Source of the DNA: Chryseolinea sp. H1M3-3
GTDB lineage: Bacteria > Bacteroidota > Bacteroidia > Cytophagales > Cyclobacteriaceae
DNA length: 64,000 nt
NCBI RefSeq assembly: GCF_029360725.1
Contig: NZ_JARKMY010000002.1
Location: forward strand, 930,001 to 994,000
Direction: 5' to 3'
Part shown: in pieces, positions 45,064-54,448 of the stretch
How positions within the stretch are numbered: the stretch's first letter is position 1
How the letters are laid out: each line of letters opens with the position of its first letter
Made by a program: the position numbers and the translations under genes
Notes under the pieces: generated by a model
Seen by the model: the letters and a program-made list of their open reading frames with translations, nothing else
Told to the model about the DNA's origin: nothing
Database searches by the model: none

Positions 45064-47211
45064 TCAATTGTAGAGAAATGCTTCATTCTTCACCTGTGCT
45101 TCTTTAATTTTTTCGAACGCAATCGTCTTCATATCAACTTCCTTCTTTGGCACTATCAGGCGGTAGAAGTTGTAGGCGAAGAAGAGGTGAGAAAGCCACA
45201 TCAATGAGCCGCCGATCGCGCGCCACAGCCAGTACGGCGCCATCATTTTCACACTGTCCATGAAAGGTTTTCCATCCATCCACATCAAACCTTTTAAGGT
45301 TCCGCCAATCATGAGGGGAATAGAGTAGAACAGCAAACCAATGAACGCCAACCAAAAATGAGCGCCCACCATCAGTTGTGGTGGCTCACTGCCTGTTAGT
45401 CGCGGAACGAGTGCATAGATACTTCCCCACAATAGGAAAGCAACGATTCCATACATGGTAATGTGAGAGTGTGCTACAGTAAAGTCAGTAAAATGCCAGA
45501 GCAGGTTGGTATACCGGAATGCTTCCGCCGTTCCCTGGAAAGACCCCGTGAAATAAAAAACAATGCCCACTGCATAGAAGGGGAGTGTATAGCTATTTCC
45601 AATCTTACTCCAGTCGCCTTTGAAAGTCATGACGAAGTTGGTCGTGCCCGCCGTTACAGGAATGAGCATACCCATGCTTCCTACAATCGCTACAGTTTGC
45701 AACCACCAGGGTATGGAACTGAACACAAAATGGTGTGTACCGATTAGTGTATAAAAAAGAATTTGTGTCCAGAATGCCAGAATACCCAGACTGTATGAAT
45801 AGATGGGTTTGTTCAACTGCTGTGGAAGAAAATAATAAACAATACCCAAGCTAAACAACATAAACCACATGCCTACTCCCTGGTGCATGTAGTAACCTTG
45901 TACGATTGTTTCGCCTAAACCATTTTGCCACGTTGGCCAATAAGCAATGAATGCAATAACCACCGTAAAGATGATGGCGGAAACGATGTACCAGTTAGAG
46001 ATATATATTTCGTGTGTCGTTCGTTTTGCAATGGTCTGAATAAAATTGATCAGTGTAATGATGAGTCCTGCTCCAAACAAAGCCATGACGGGCCAGACGT
46101 ATTCGCGGTATTCCCCGCCACCATTGTTGATTCCCGCCATCAAAAAAATAGTTCCGATAATTACAGAGGCGTTAATGAGTAGCAATGCAATCCATCCTTT
46201 TCTCAAACTGGCAATAGGTGTATTGCTGACAACGGAGACAACGTAATGCCCAAGTCCAATCATCGCCAAGGATGACCAACCCCAAAATACAGCATTCGTA
46301 TGAACGGGTCTTAATCTTCCAAAACTTAACCAGCTAACATGGTCAACATCCGGTGAAACAAATTTAATCCCAAGATATTCTCCCACCGTCGTTCCGAACA
46401 CGAGCCAAAAGATAGCCGTGCCTAAAAACCATAGAATTAATGAAGAAAACTGTGGATCTATGTTTGGTCTCTTCAGAGCTTTCTTTTTCGTTGCGACAAA
46501 ATGGATACCCGTATCGTTGGTTGGGCGCTGAATAATGCCTTTACGATCTTCGGGTACAATAATTCCTGCTAGTTCTGTATTGCTAAGTCGGTACTGTAGT
46601 GATGCTTTTCTTTTGAGCAGCAGTGGCTCAATCTCTTGTTCTTCCAGGTGAAGAAGGTAATCAGCCAGTTGTGCAGCTTCCCGTTCCTTTTCTTTCGCAT
46701 GGTAACGAATAATAACCTTATTGATTTTGAATATAAGAAACAGGACGAGAAGGAAGAGCGGAATCAGAATGAGGACCAGTGTAATTATAATGCCGGGTTG
46801 ACTTAACAACGTTGTGCCCGATCCGGAGATAGGCGCTGCTAAAATCGGATGAGTTACAATAATGCCTCCAAAAAGAAGAGATACTTTCTTCAAAGACGAT
46901 GACCGAGCAAGCTTGTTCTTATTTTTCCGCGCATCCAAGAGAATGTCGATTTCCTCGTCATTCAATTCCTGAAGATTTAATTTGACGAAGCTGCTAACAT
47001 CTTTTTTTAGAAAATGCCTTGTAAGGGTACTTCTGATCTTTAGTGCGGTCCATAAAATCAGACTAACCAAAACGATAAATATTGTAGTGATCACCAGTAA
47101 CCACGGAAACATGCTTGCCGGTTTCAATGGTTCGGCTGCCACAGGAAGGGCCATTTGTAAAAGGATTATTGATACGGCATAATATTTTGATTTCAACTTC
47201 ATATTACTCAA
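45064..47211 (-). CDS. ccoN: cbb3-type cytochrome oxidase subunit I (CcoN) with duplicated N-terminal extension
   Basis: 715 residues, about 230 longer than a standard CcoN. Residues ~255-690 are the haem-copper core: low-spin haem His in RPVHTNAVFWGW, then GYYMHQGVG, CuB ligands His493/His494 in GTHHFVF, the cross-linked Tyr at 487 (FYTLIGTHH) and AHSHITMYGI for haem ligands. The Tyr marks an oxidase rather than a nitric oxide reductase. The extension (1-250) has four helices in two repeated blocks (~8-100 and ~105-205). Functions as proton-pumping, high-affinity O2 reductase. Met4 (47202) is an alternative start. Confidence 0.9.
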   Translation of the reverse strand: MSNMKLKSKYYAVSIILLQMALPVAAEPLKPASMFPWLLVITTIFIVLVSLILWTALKIRSTLTRHFLKKDVSSFVKLNLQELNDEEIDILLDARKNKNKLARSSSLKKVSLLFGGIIVTHPILAAPISGSGTTLLSQPGIIITLVLILIPLFLLVLFLIFKINKVIIRYHAKEKEREAAQLADYLLHLEEQEIEPLLLKRKASLQYRLSNTELAGIIVPEDRKGIIQRPTNDTGIHFVATKKKALKRPNIDPQFSSLILWFLGTAIFWLVFGTTVGEYLGIKFVSPDVDHVSWLSFGRLRPVHTNAVFWGWSSLAMIGLGHYVVSVVSNTPIASLRKGWIALLLINASVIIGTIFLMAGINNGGGEYREYVWPVMALFGAGLIITLINFIQTIAKRTTHEIYISNWYIVSAIIFTVVIAFIAYWPTWQNGLGETIVQGYYMHQGVGMWFMLFSLGIVYYFLPQQLNKPIYSYSLGILAFWTQILFYTLIGTHHFVFSSIPWWLQTVAIVGSMGMLIPVTAGTTNFVMTFKGDWSKIGNSYTLPFYAVGIVFYFTGSFQGTAEAFRYTNLLWHFTDFTVAHSHITMYGIVAFLLWGSIYALVPRLTGSEPPQLMVGAHFWLAFIGLLFYSIPLMIGGTLKGLMWMDGKPFMDSVKMMAPYWLWRAIGGSLMWLSHLFFAYNFYRLIVPKKEVDMKTIAFEKIKEAQVKNEAFLYN

Positions 47212-47225
47212 TTGCTTTATATAAT

Positions 47226-47244
47226 AAAAGATAAAATTGTCCTT
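47226..47244. promoter_or_regulatory. Putative Rrf2 operator in front of ccoN
   Basis: On the minus strand this 19-bp site reads AAGGACAATTTTATCTTTT, an imperfect dyad that matches 15 of 19 bases of the site at 47741-47759. It is 15 bp upstream of the ccoN ATG and within the 49-bp rrf2-ccoN gap. Confidence 0.5.
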
Positions 47245-47260
47245 TAATTAGTCAAAAATT

Positions 47261-47695
47261 TTATGCCCGCTTCAGGTGGATAAGTTTTTTATTCAGGCTT
47301 TCTGAGAATTCTTCTACGTAAGTCGTCTCTAGCATAGTTTTTAATTTTATGCGAATCGCTTTGAATTCATAGTGAATAGGACAGGGTTTGTTCTCATTAC
47401 ATGCCTTTAACCCAAGTCCGCAGCCTGTAAATAGTTCATTTCCATCAATTGCAGTTACAACTTCGGCGAGTGAAATTTTATCACGACCCGTGTCCATGTA
47501 AAAACCTCCGTGTGGTCCTTTAATAGATAGAACAAGTCCCTTACGACTGAGATCTTGTAAAATTTTTGCCATAAAAGGTTCCGGTGAGTCAATGCTTTTT
47601 GAAATTTCTTTTATGCCCACACGTTCTCCCTCTTTGGATTTTTGGGCGATGTACATCATGGCCCGGATTCCGTATTCGCATGCCTTTGAAAACAT
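47261..47695 (-). CDS. Rrf2-family regulator with three-cysteine motif (NsrR/IscR-like)
   Basis: 144 residues. A winged HTH (CEYGIRAMMYIA, IKEISKSIDSPEPFMAKILQDLSRKGLV) is followed by the Rrf2 cluster loop GCGLGLKACNENKPCPIH, whose three Cys fit a Fe-S sensor. Such proteins sense NO, iron or oxygen through a [2Fe-2S] or [4Fe-4S] cluster. It is first in line before the cbb3 oxidase genes on the same strand, and two related DNA sites flank its gene, so it probably autoregulates and controls the oxidase operon. Confidence 0.9.
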   Translation of the reverse strand: MFSKACEYGIRAMMYIAQKSKEGERVGIKEISKSIDSPEPFMAKILQDLSRKGLVLSIKGPHGGFYMDTGRDKISLAEVVTAIDGNELFTGCGLGLKACNENKPCPIHYEFKAIRIKLKTMLETTYVEEFSESLNKKLIHLKRA

Positions 47696-47740
47696 TGATC
47701 TGGTGATTACGCTACAAAGTTAATCAGTAATTTTAATAAT

Positions 47741-47759
47741 AAAAGACAAAAATATCTTT
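47741..47759. promoter_or_regulatory. Putative Rrf2 operator in front of the rrf2 gene
   Basis: On the minus strand this reads AAAGATATTTTTGTCTTTT: AAAGAYA and its mirror around a T-rich centre. It lies 46 bp upstream of the rrf2 ATG and is the partner of 47226-47244. The remaining region to 48109 (about 350 bp) has no other feature I can support. Confidence 0.5.
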
Positions 47760-48109
47760 ATTTCAATCGATAGTGGTCAGTAATGGTAAAATGTACTTCT
47801 TGATAAACTGGTTATCGTTGTGATAATTTCAATTGATTGTTATTGAAACGACAGATGCGACCTGGAGGTTTAGGAATTTCAATACTCCATTACTGACTTT
47901 GTACGAACTATTCATTGTATTTAAATTATTGTTCTGTTTAATTGATATAGCTCAATAGGTCTACTTTATACAAGTTTATTAAATTAGTATTAGAATGACA
48001 TTGAAGTTAGTGGGGAATATACCCGGACTGGCTTCTGCAGACTAAAAAAAATAATACCGCACTGGGAACATTTGTTAGCGGCATGGAAATAAATAAAAAA
48101 CATAAAAGC

Positions 48110-48814
48110 ATGAGGCTCATCCCTGGAATATTAATCGTTCTAGTTGTTCAACTTTGTTATGCCCAGAAGATCACTGGCTTTTGGGAAGTATTGGAAGTTA
48201 AAGTCGGAAACGATATCAAAACGCCCGTTGCAAAATGGACGAGGATAAACGAAGATGGTACTTATCAATCTGGAAACGGATGGATTCAAAACTCAGAAGG
48301 TACCTGGAATTTTGACAAAGCCAATAATTCGTTTCTACCAACGGAAACCAACGGTATAAAGGACCCGTACGGCGCGTTTAAAGTTTCTTACCTAAAGGAC
48401 GAGATGATTTGGGAACGGGCCGAGGATGAAATGACCGTGCGGGTGAAATTGCAACGAACCTCCAGGCTGCCTAAATCAACGGGTGACCTGTTGGTTGGTT
48501 TATGGGATTTAAAAGAAATTCTTAGAAACGGCAAATCGGAAAAGTCGAGCTTCGACCCTGATGATAAGTATTACATTTTTATCCGATGGGATAGGGTGTA
48601 CGTGGAACGAACTTCGAAGGGTGAAAAAGCAAGCGGTTTCTGGCACATCAATGGTCATCGGCCCGAAGTTACTTTTTTCAAAAATACACAGGGTAGGGAG
48701 GACGACGTGTGGAACGTTTCCGTAAATGAGCAAACATTGAAAATGGTTGGCATCTCGGATTCTAACCGCGGTGTCGAATTCATTTACATAAGGATTAATG
48801 ATTTTCCTAAATAG
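48110..48814 (+). CDS. Exported hypothetical protein
   Basis: 234 residues from the ATG at 48110 (an ATG at 48083 would add nine). A signal peptide (LIPGILIVLVVQLCYA) is followed by two similar lipocalin-like beta-domains: GFWEVLEVKVGNDI, then GLWDLKEILRNGKS. The repeats WEV/WDL and FWHINGHRPEV suggest internal duplication. No family is recognised. Confidence 0.6.
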   Translation: MRLIPGILIVLVVQLCYAQKITGFWEVLEVKVGNDIKTPVAKWTRINEDGTYQSGNGWIQNSEGTWNFDKANNSFLPTETNGIKDPYGAFKVSYLKDEMIWERAEDEMTVRVKLQRTSRLPKSTGDLLVGLWDLKEILRNGKSEKSSFDPDDKYYIFIRWDRVYVERTSKGEKASGFWHINGHRPEVTFFKNTQGREDDVWNVSVNEQTLKMVGISDSNRGVEFIYIRINDFPK

Positions 48815-48923
48815 TATACGCGTTCTACCGCCATTGATAAAATCGTGGTGGAAACATTGTCCGCCAAGCATCGTAATTTGGTTCAGGGTTTACTAATTTT
48901 CCGTTAAGATTCAACTGTAGGAA

Positions 48924-49697
48924 ATGACAATTCAAAAATTTCAACCCTCTGCTGTTCTCGCTCCATTTGTGAGTGCACTTATTATTATTGAAAGCGAACT
49001 GGAGGCGTTGAATAAAACAATCCCCGACACAACAATGGTCATGTCATTCCGGTATAAGGGAAATGTAATGAGAATGGAAGGCGAGAGACCGGAAACATTG
49101 TTCTCGTCCAACGTTGCGGGCATTCGAAAAACAGTCCGCCACTTTCATTATGACAACAACACTGGTAACCTGTTGGTGATTTTTAAAGCAGGTGGATTCA
49201 ATGCCTTTAGCGGAATTCCCGCCCATGAATTGTTCGGGTTAAATGTTGAGGCTGGAAATTTCTTTCAACCCACGGAGCTGGATGAAATCCTCGAGCGCCT
49301 CCATGCAGCGCCCTCTAATGATGTACGGGTTCAAATCATAGAGTCGATCCTCACCAACAGACTGATCATCCGGAAGCCGGATTTAATGGTCAAGAAAGCC
49401 ATTCAAATTATCCAGAGTCATATTGGAATGATTCGCATAAAAGATCTGGCGGCAACGTTATCCAGCAGCCAGGATTCATTTGAAAAACGTTTTCGGGCTC
49501 AAGTAGGTTGTTCACCAAAACAATTTGCTTCTATCGTCCGGTTGAGAAACGTGATTAATAATTTTCAATCTTTTTCTTCGCTTACCGAATTGGCGTACGC
49601 CGCAGGGTACTTCGACCAATCACACTTTATCAAAGATTTCCGGTTGTTTACAGGACAGGCACCGAAGGATTTTTTTAAATCCTCTGGCTATTGGTAA
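48924..49697 (+). CDS. AraC-family transcriptional regulator
   Basis: 257 residues. The C-terminal double HTH (RIKDLAATLSSSQDSFEKRF, then LAYAAGYFDQSHFIKDFRLF) is standard. The N-terminal part (ALIIIESELEALNKTIPDTTMVMSFRYKG) is the DUF6597-like sensor. It precedes an ABM monooxygenase on the same strand (69-bp gap), so it may control that gene. Confidence 0.9.
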   Translation: MTIQKFQPSAVLAPFVSALIIIESELEALNKTIPDTTMVMSFRYKGNVMRMEGERPETLFSSNVAGIRKTVRHFHYDNNTGNLLVIFKAGGFNAFSGIPAHELFGLNVEAGNFFQPTELDEILERLHAAPSNDVRVQIIESILTNRLIIRKPDLMVKKAIQIIQSHIGMIRIKDLAATLSSSQDSFEKRFRAQVGCSPKQFASIVRLRNVINNFQSFSSLTELAYAAGYFDQSHFIKDFRLFTGQAPKDFFKSSGYW

Positions 49698-49766
49698 ATC
49701 AATGATTTTTTACAATTCTTCCGTTCGTGCCGAAGCTACTTTTGAAAAATCAAAAAAGAAAGAAGT

Positions 49767-50123
49767 ATGGCAACAATTGGAACAAATAGCAAAGATCAGG
49801 TGAGCTTTATTGATAAGTTCATAATCCCTACCGAAGCGAAAAGTGAGTTTTATGAAAGAATGCGAATCAACAGGCAGTTCATAAAAACATTGCCCGGTTT
49901 TTTAGGTGATACAGTTTATGAAAACAGGGACCATGACGGCAACCTCAATTGTATCACGATCGCCCTATGGGAAAGTATGGATGCAGTCAATAACGCAAAG
50001 GAACTGGTTCAGGCTGAATATAGAAAACAAAACTTTGATCCTTCTAAAATGATGGCCCGATTAAATATTAAGATGGACAGGGGAATTTACGGGGATGTAA
50101 CGGACGAGCACATTACCGAATAA
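49767..50123 (+). CDS. Antibiotic biosynthesis monooxygenase (ABM)-fold protein
   Basis: 118 residues with the small dimeric ferredoxin-like fold of the ABM family (FIDKFIIPTEAKSEFYERM, LPGFLGDTVYE, ITIALWESMDAVNNAKELVQ). Members oxidise quinols, haem or polyketides without a cofactor, or are not enzymes at all. Adjacent to an AraC regulator, suggesting induced detoxification. Confidence 0.75.
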   Translation: MATIGTNSKDQVSFIDKFIIPTEAKSEFYERMRINRQFIKTLPGFLGDTVYENRDHDGNLNCITIALWESMDAVNNAKELVQAEYRKQNFDPSKMMARLNIKMDRGIYGDVTDEHITE

Positions 50124-50259
50124 TTTCGTGCACCTCTCTAACGAACAAAAAGGGGAAGCTGAGAGAAAGCCTGCAGACACCGGGGTTTATTTTTAGTTTT
50201 TTAGTCATCGAGAGTTTCATCTTTTTGATTAACTTCTTTGATTATTGAATATTTTTCAA

Positions 50260-50802
50260 ATGAGGAAACTATCGTTAAACAAAGCCTTCATGCTGTTGGA
50301 GCCCGGACCGGTTGTGCTCGTAACAACAGCAGATAAAGGCAAAAACAATATCATGACAATATCATGGCATATGGTTATGGATTTCACTCCCCGGTTTGCC
50401 CTGTTGACGGGGCCTTGGAATTATTCCTACAAAGCGCTTATCAGGACAAAATCATGTGTCATTTCTATTCCAACGGTGGATATCTCTAAAAAGGTTGTCG
50501 GAATCGGGGTATGCTCAGGATCAGACACCGATAAGTTTAAGAAATTTGATCTTACGCCTGTTAAAGCAAAATCAATAGACGCACCGTTGATAAAAGAGTG
50601 TCTGGCGAATGTCGAATGTCATGTAACTGACCATATCAAAAAGCATGATATTTTTGTGCTTGAAGCTGTTCATGCATGGATTGACGTAAATCGAAAGGAA
50701 CGCCGAACGATACATGCCAATGGCGATGGCACTTTTGTGGTGGACGGCAGGGTCTTAAATTATCGCAGGTTGATGCTTCCCAAACTTCCTCCGGGTGTGT
50801 AA
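50260..50802 (+). CDS. Flavin reductase-like (flavoredoxin) protein
   Basis: 180 residues from the ATG at 50260; a TTG at 50245 is open upstream but unlikely. The FMN-binding split-barrel pattern is present: LLEPGPVVLVTTADKGKNN, TISWHMVMDFTPR, LLTGPWNYSY and the later ANVECHVTDHIKKHDIFVLE. It binds FMN non-covalently and may supply reduced flavin. The 250-bp gap after it (50803-51052) holds nothing I can name. Confidence 0.85.
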   Translation: MRKLSLNKAFMLLEPGPVVLVTTADKGKNNIMTISWHMVMDFTPRFALLTGPWNYSYKALIRTKSCVISIPTVDISKKVVGIGVCSGSDTDKFKKFDLTPVKAKSIDAPLIKECLANVECHVTDHIKKHDIFVLEAVHAWIDVNRKERRTIHANGDGTFVVDGRVLNYRRLMLPKLPPGV

Positions 50803-51052
50803 CGTTTGAAGGCCCAGATTTTTTTCATTACAGATGTGGATGATTTTTGACTATAATCTGAGTAAATTTTATTTCTGAACCTTGATAATAATTAAACGGT
50901 AATTGGAATCAAAAAGAATGCAAAGGAGTTTTCCAGACGCAGAAGGATCTGCTTCCATTGTCAAATGCAAACGGGATAGGAGCTGGGAATGGTTGAGAAG
51001 AGATTTTATTTGTGCGTGATAATCATCATATCATAACCAGCCTGGATACCGA

Positions 51053-51589
51053 ATGAAACAAAAGGAAGCAGTAGCGATGATTGAAGCCGCAGTGCCAAAT
51101 GAAATCGAAAATAATATTTGGGCAGATCTGGGTTGCGGAAGTGGCACGTTCACCAAAGCCCTATCCGTTTTGCTAGGAGATGGAAATAAAATTTTTGCTG
51201 TCGATAATACGAATCAGCACATAACATCTTCAGACAGAAATAGTGCCCAAATCGAATTTATCAAACTTGACTTTGTTAATGACATGTTTCCATTCTCCAT
51301 GCTCGACGGTATCCTAATGGCAAACGCTTTACATTATGTAAAAGACAAACCTGCTTTTATTAGTAAGATAAAGAAGCACCTCAAACCCAATGGGCAATTG
51401 ATCATCATTGAATATGAAACTGAACAAACAAATCCATGGGTACCTTATCCCATACGCTTTGATAATTTGCGAAAGGTCTTGTTGATATCTGGGTTTATTC
51501 AAGTAGAGAAAATTGGGGAAAGAGAATCGATCTATCGTTCGGGCGGAATGTACGCGCTCAATGCCGTGCATGGGAGCAATGATTCGTAA
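51053..51589 (+). CDS. SAM-dependent methyltransferase, short N-terminus
   Basis: 178 residues. SAM motif WADLGCGSGTFTKALSV is close to the N-terminus, followed by FAVDNTN, ILMANALHYVKDK and QLIIIEYET. The family is class I, type 11-like. The first helix of the fold is short, so either the start lies further upstream or the protein is minimal. Substrate unknown. Confidence 0.85.
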   Translation: MKQKEAVAMIEAAVPNEIENNIWADLGCGSGTFTKALSVLLGDGNKIFAVDNTNQHITSSDRNSAQIEFIKLDFVNDMFPFSMLDGILMANALHYVKDKPAFISKIKKHLKPNGQLIIIEYETEQTNPWVPYPIRFDNLRKVLLISGFIQVEKIGERESIYRSGGMYALNAVHGSNDS

Positions 51590-51684
51590 CTCTTCATCCG
51601 TAAAGTAGGGTTTGCGTTGCTATTATACGAAGAATAATATTTTACCTGGAAAGTAGCAGATATCACGAATAGGTCGTCGACGTC

Positions 51685-51750
51685 CTCTTACTTGCCATAC
51701 CGCTTACCGATCACCCAATCACCCGAATACCAATTACCACTTTACAACCA
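51685..51750. repeat. Degenerate GGTAATC-type repeat after the last permease gene
   Basis: On the minus strand this stretch repeats variants of GGTAATT/GGTGATC/GGTAAGC every 7-9 bp and begins directly after the permease stop codon at 51754. It is one of four such patches in the window, all 3' of minus-strand genes. Confidence 0.7.
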
Positions 51751-51753
51751 ACC

Positions 51754-54349
51754 TCATTCCGACCTCAAACTCTTCACCGGATTCATTGTCGCCGCCTTTA
51801 TTGCCTGGAAACTCAAAGTTAACAGCGCTACCAAAATTGCTGCCGCTGCCGCGAACGCGAACATCCACCATTCAATAACAATGTGATATTCAAACTCCTG
51901 CAACCAGCCTTTCATGATATAATACGCCACTGGCCCTGCCAATAGTGTTGAGATAATTACAAGTCTCATAAAATCTTTTGACAGAAGTGTTACTATCTGT
52001 GAAACGGTGGCGCCTAAAACTTTTCGGATACCCACTTCTTTGGTTCGTTGTTCCGCTGTAAACATTACCAGACCTAATAGACCCAGGCATGAAATTAAAA
52101 TTGCGAGAAAGGCGAAGTATGCCGAGAGTTGCTTAATTACCTGCTCGCTTTTATACAGGTAATTATATTCTTCATCTGCAAACTGATGAGCAAAAACAAA
52201 ATCCGGATTTTAGTTTTTTGTGAAGCGTTTCAAGTGCCTCGACTGCAACGGATGTTTTTTCTGGTGCTGTACGGATAAGGGCATAACCCCAACTTGCCCC
52301 CTTGTGCAAGCGAAGCACCAATGGATTAATTGGTACGTGAAGGGAACTAAAATGGAAATCTTTAACGACCCCGATGATGGTGCCTTTCGTTTCCCAGAAG
52401 GTGAGTGGCATCCCAATCGGGTTTTTATAGCCGAGAACCTTTAATGCTGTCTCATTAATAATATAACTTGCTGAATCTGCATGATCCTCTGAGAAGTCGC
52501 GACCGGACAGCAACGTTGCCTCCATGGTTTTCATGAAGTCATAACCGACAGATGCCTGCGTAAAAGTTGGTCTTGTATCGGGTGATTTACCTTCCCATTC
52601 AACGCTGCCGGTAGTGTTTGCTATTCCCACCGGCCGTTGAGAAATATGGCTGATGGATATAATTCCAGGTTGCTGCAAAGCTTCATGTTTGAATGTGTTA
52701 AAATTTGTAGAGAGTGTTCCGGATAATCGCAGGTATATTAGATTATTCTTCTCGTATCCCAGATTTTTGTGGTGAATGAAATCAACTTGTTTAGAAATCA
52801 CAATCATGCTCATGATAAAGATCATGGATAATGCAAACTGAAGTATCACCAGTCCTTTTCGAAAGATGATGGAGGAAGCGTTGTCTTTTAAACTATTCTT
52901 AAAAACTGAAACAGGTTTGAATGAGGACAAGACAAATGCAGGGTAGCTTCCCGAAATAAAGCCTGTAAGGAATGTCAGTATTGTCATGCCGATCCAGAAT
53001 TTTCCATCGCCGAGCGGGGAAGAAATATTTTTTTCAGTTAACAAATTGAATTGCGGTAAAAGAGTGTAGACGAGCATGATGGAAAATAACACGGCGATGG
53101 CCGTAAACAAAAAGGCCTCTAACATAAACTGAGTTATCAATGTCGTTTTGACCGCTCCAATAACTTTTCGTACGCCAATCTCTTTGGCTCGTTTCAACGC
53201 GCGGGCTGTGCTGAGATTCATAAAATTGATGCAAGCGATCAGCAGGATAAAAATGGCTACGCCTGTGAATAATTGTACATATTCTATTCTTCCACCAGAG
53301 ACATAGCCATTCTTAAAATTCGAATGAAGGTATTTTTCTTCGAAAGGTTGTAACCCGAGCTCTAGATGTTCGAGATCCGAATACTGTTTATCATAATTTT
53401 TGAGAAAGTGGCGGATCTTGGAACGCAAAGCCTCAGCATTTGCGTGTTCCTGCAGCATGACGAAAGTAAAAGGACCACTATTGTTCCAGTCTTTCACCCA
53501 GCTATTCCGCTCCATGAATAGTTCCCAGCTGATGATGTACTCAAATTTTTCAGATGCGTTATTTTGCAAGTCTTCAAAGACAGCAGTCACTTTCAGGTCT
53601 TTGTAATTTTCAAACCGCAACCCCTTGCCCATCGCTTCTTCAGGGCTGCCGAAAAAATTTACAGCCATTTTTCGCGATATCGCAATGCTCTCCGGCGTTC
53701 TTAATGCCGTTTCTTTTGTTCCTAATAATAAAGGATGGGAGAATATTTTGAAAAAGTCTTCACCCGCAAAATTACCAGGCAGTTTCATCTTATTATCATC
53801 TACGGAAAATAGATTGTATTCAAGCCACCCGTAGTTGCAGGCATATTGCACTTCCGGCAAAACTTTTTTCATTTCGTCTGCCAATATTCCAGGCGTGTCA
53901 TAACCTCCATTCACTTCGGTGCCAGAATATTCACAACTGGTAACGGTGTAAATTCGGTTTCCATTTTCGTGAAATGCATCCATACTATATTCATCCAATA
54001 CCCACAATGCAATAAAAATGGAACAGGTAAGTCCGAGTGACAACCCTGAAATGTTGATAAGCGAAAATACTTTTTGTTTGAGGATATTTCTCCAACCTGT
54101 TCTAAGGTAACTTTTATACATGCCGTATGCGTTTAAATTTTTATAGCCTTCGCTTGGTTTGATGATTCCCGGCCTGAAAAGCAACAGAACATCAATGATA
54201 AAATGACGGTCTGCTTTTCTTTTTCCATCTTCTTTCAATCGTTGATGATACAATTCCATCAAATCACCTTCGATATGTTTCTGCAACTTCGGATGACAAT
54301 ACCATCTGAAGAACCTTAAGAAGAGTTTTGGAGGCAAATTATTTTTCAT
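51754..54349 (-). pseudogene. FtsX/MacB-type ABC transporter permease, frameshifted near its C-terminus
   Basis: The gene starts at 54349 with the permease prefix domain (PPKLFLRFFRWYCHPKLQKHI), then helix 1, a MacB-like periplasmic domain, FtsX helices with GVRKVIGAVK, and a second periplasmic domain up to residue ~718 (KKLKSGF). There the frame breaks in an A4 run (plus-strand T's 52208-52211). In the next frame the protein continues with DFVFAHQFADEEYNY, KSEQV and the last FtsX block (EQRTKEVGIRKVLGATV) to NPVKSLRSE at 51754. Removing one A restores 864 residues, the size of its neighbours. Confidence 0.9.
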
Positions 54350-54384
54350 CTTTTACTTTTGTGCCCATCCAGGATTTACCTGAC

Positions 54385-54446
54385 AACCTACATACTACTT
54401 GCCGAACCGATTACCAGATTACCGCTTACCTGATTACCGATAACTC
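54385..54446. repeat. Degenerate GGTAATC-type repeat between permease genes
   Basis: Minus strand: repeated GGTAATC, GGTAAGC and GGTAATCTGG units in the 99-bp gap (54350-54448) directly after the stop codon of the upstream permease. Same family as 51685, 57085 and 60215. Confidence 0.7.
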
Positions 54447-54448
54447 AC

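Noticed and set aside
45064-47211. Nitric oxide reductase instead of oxidase
   Set aside because: The cross-linked Tyr of cbb3 oxidases is conserved six residues before the CuB His pair, and NorB-type Glu features are not seen.
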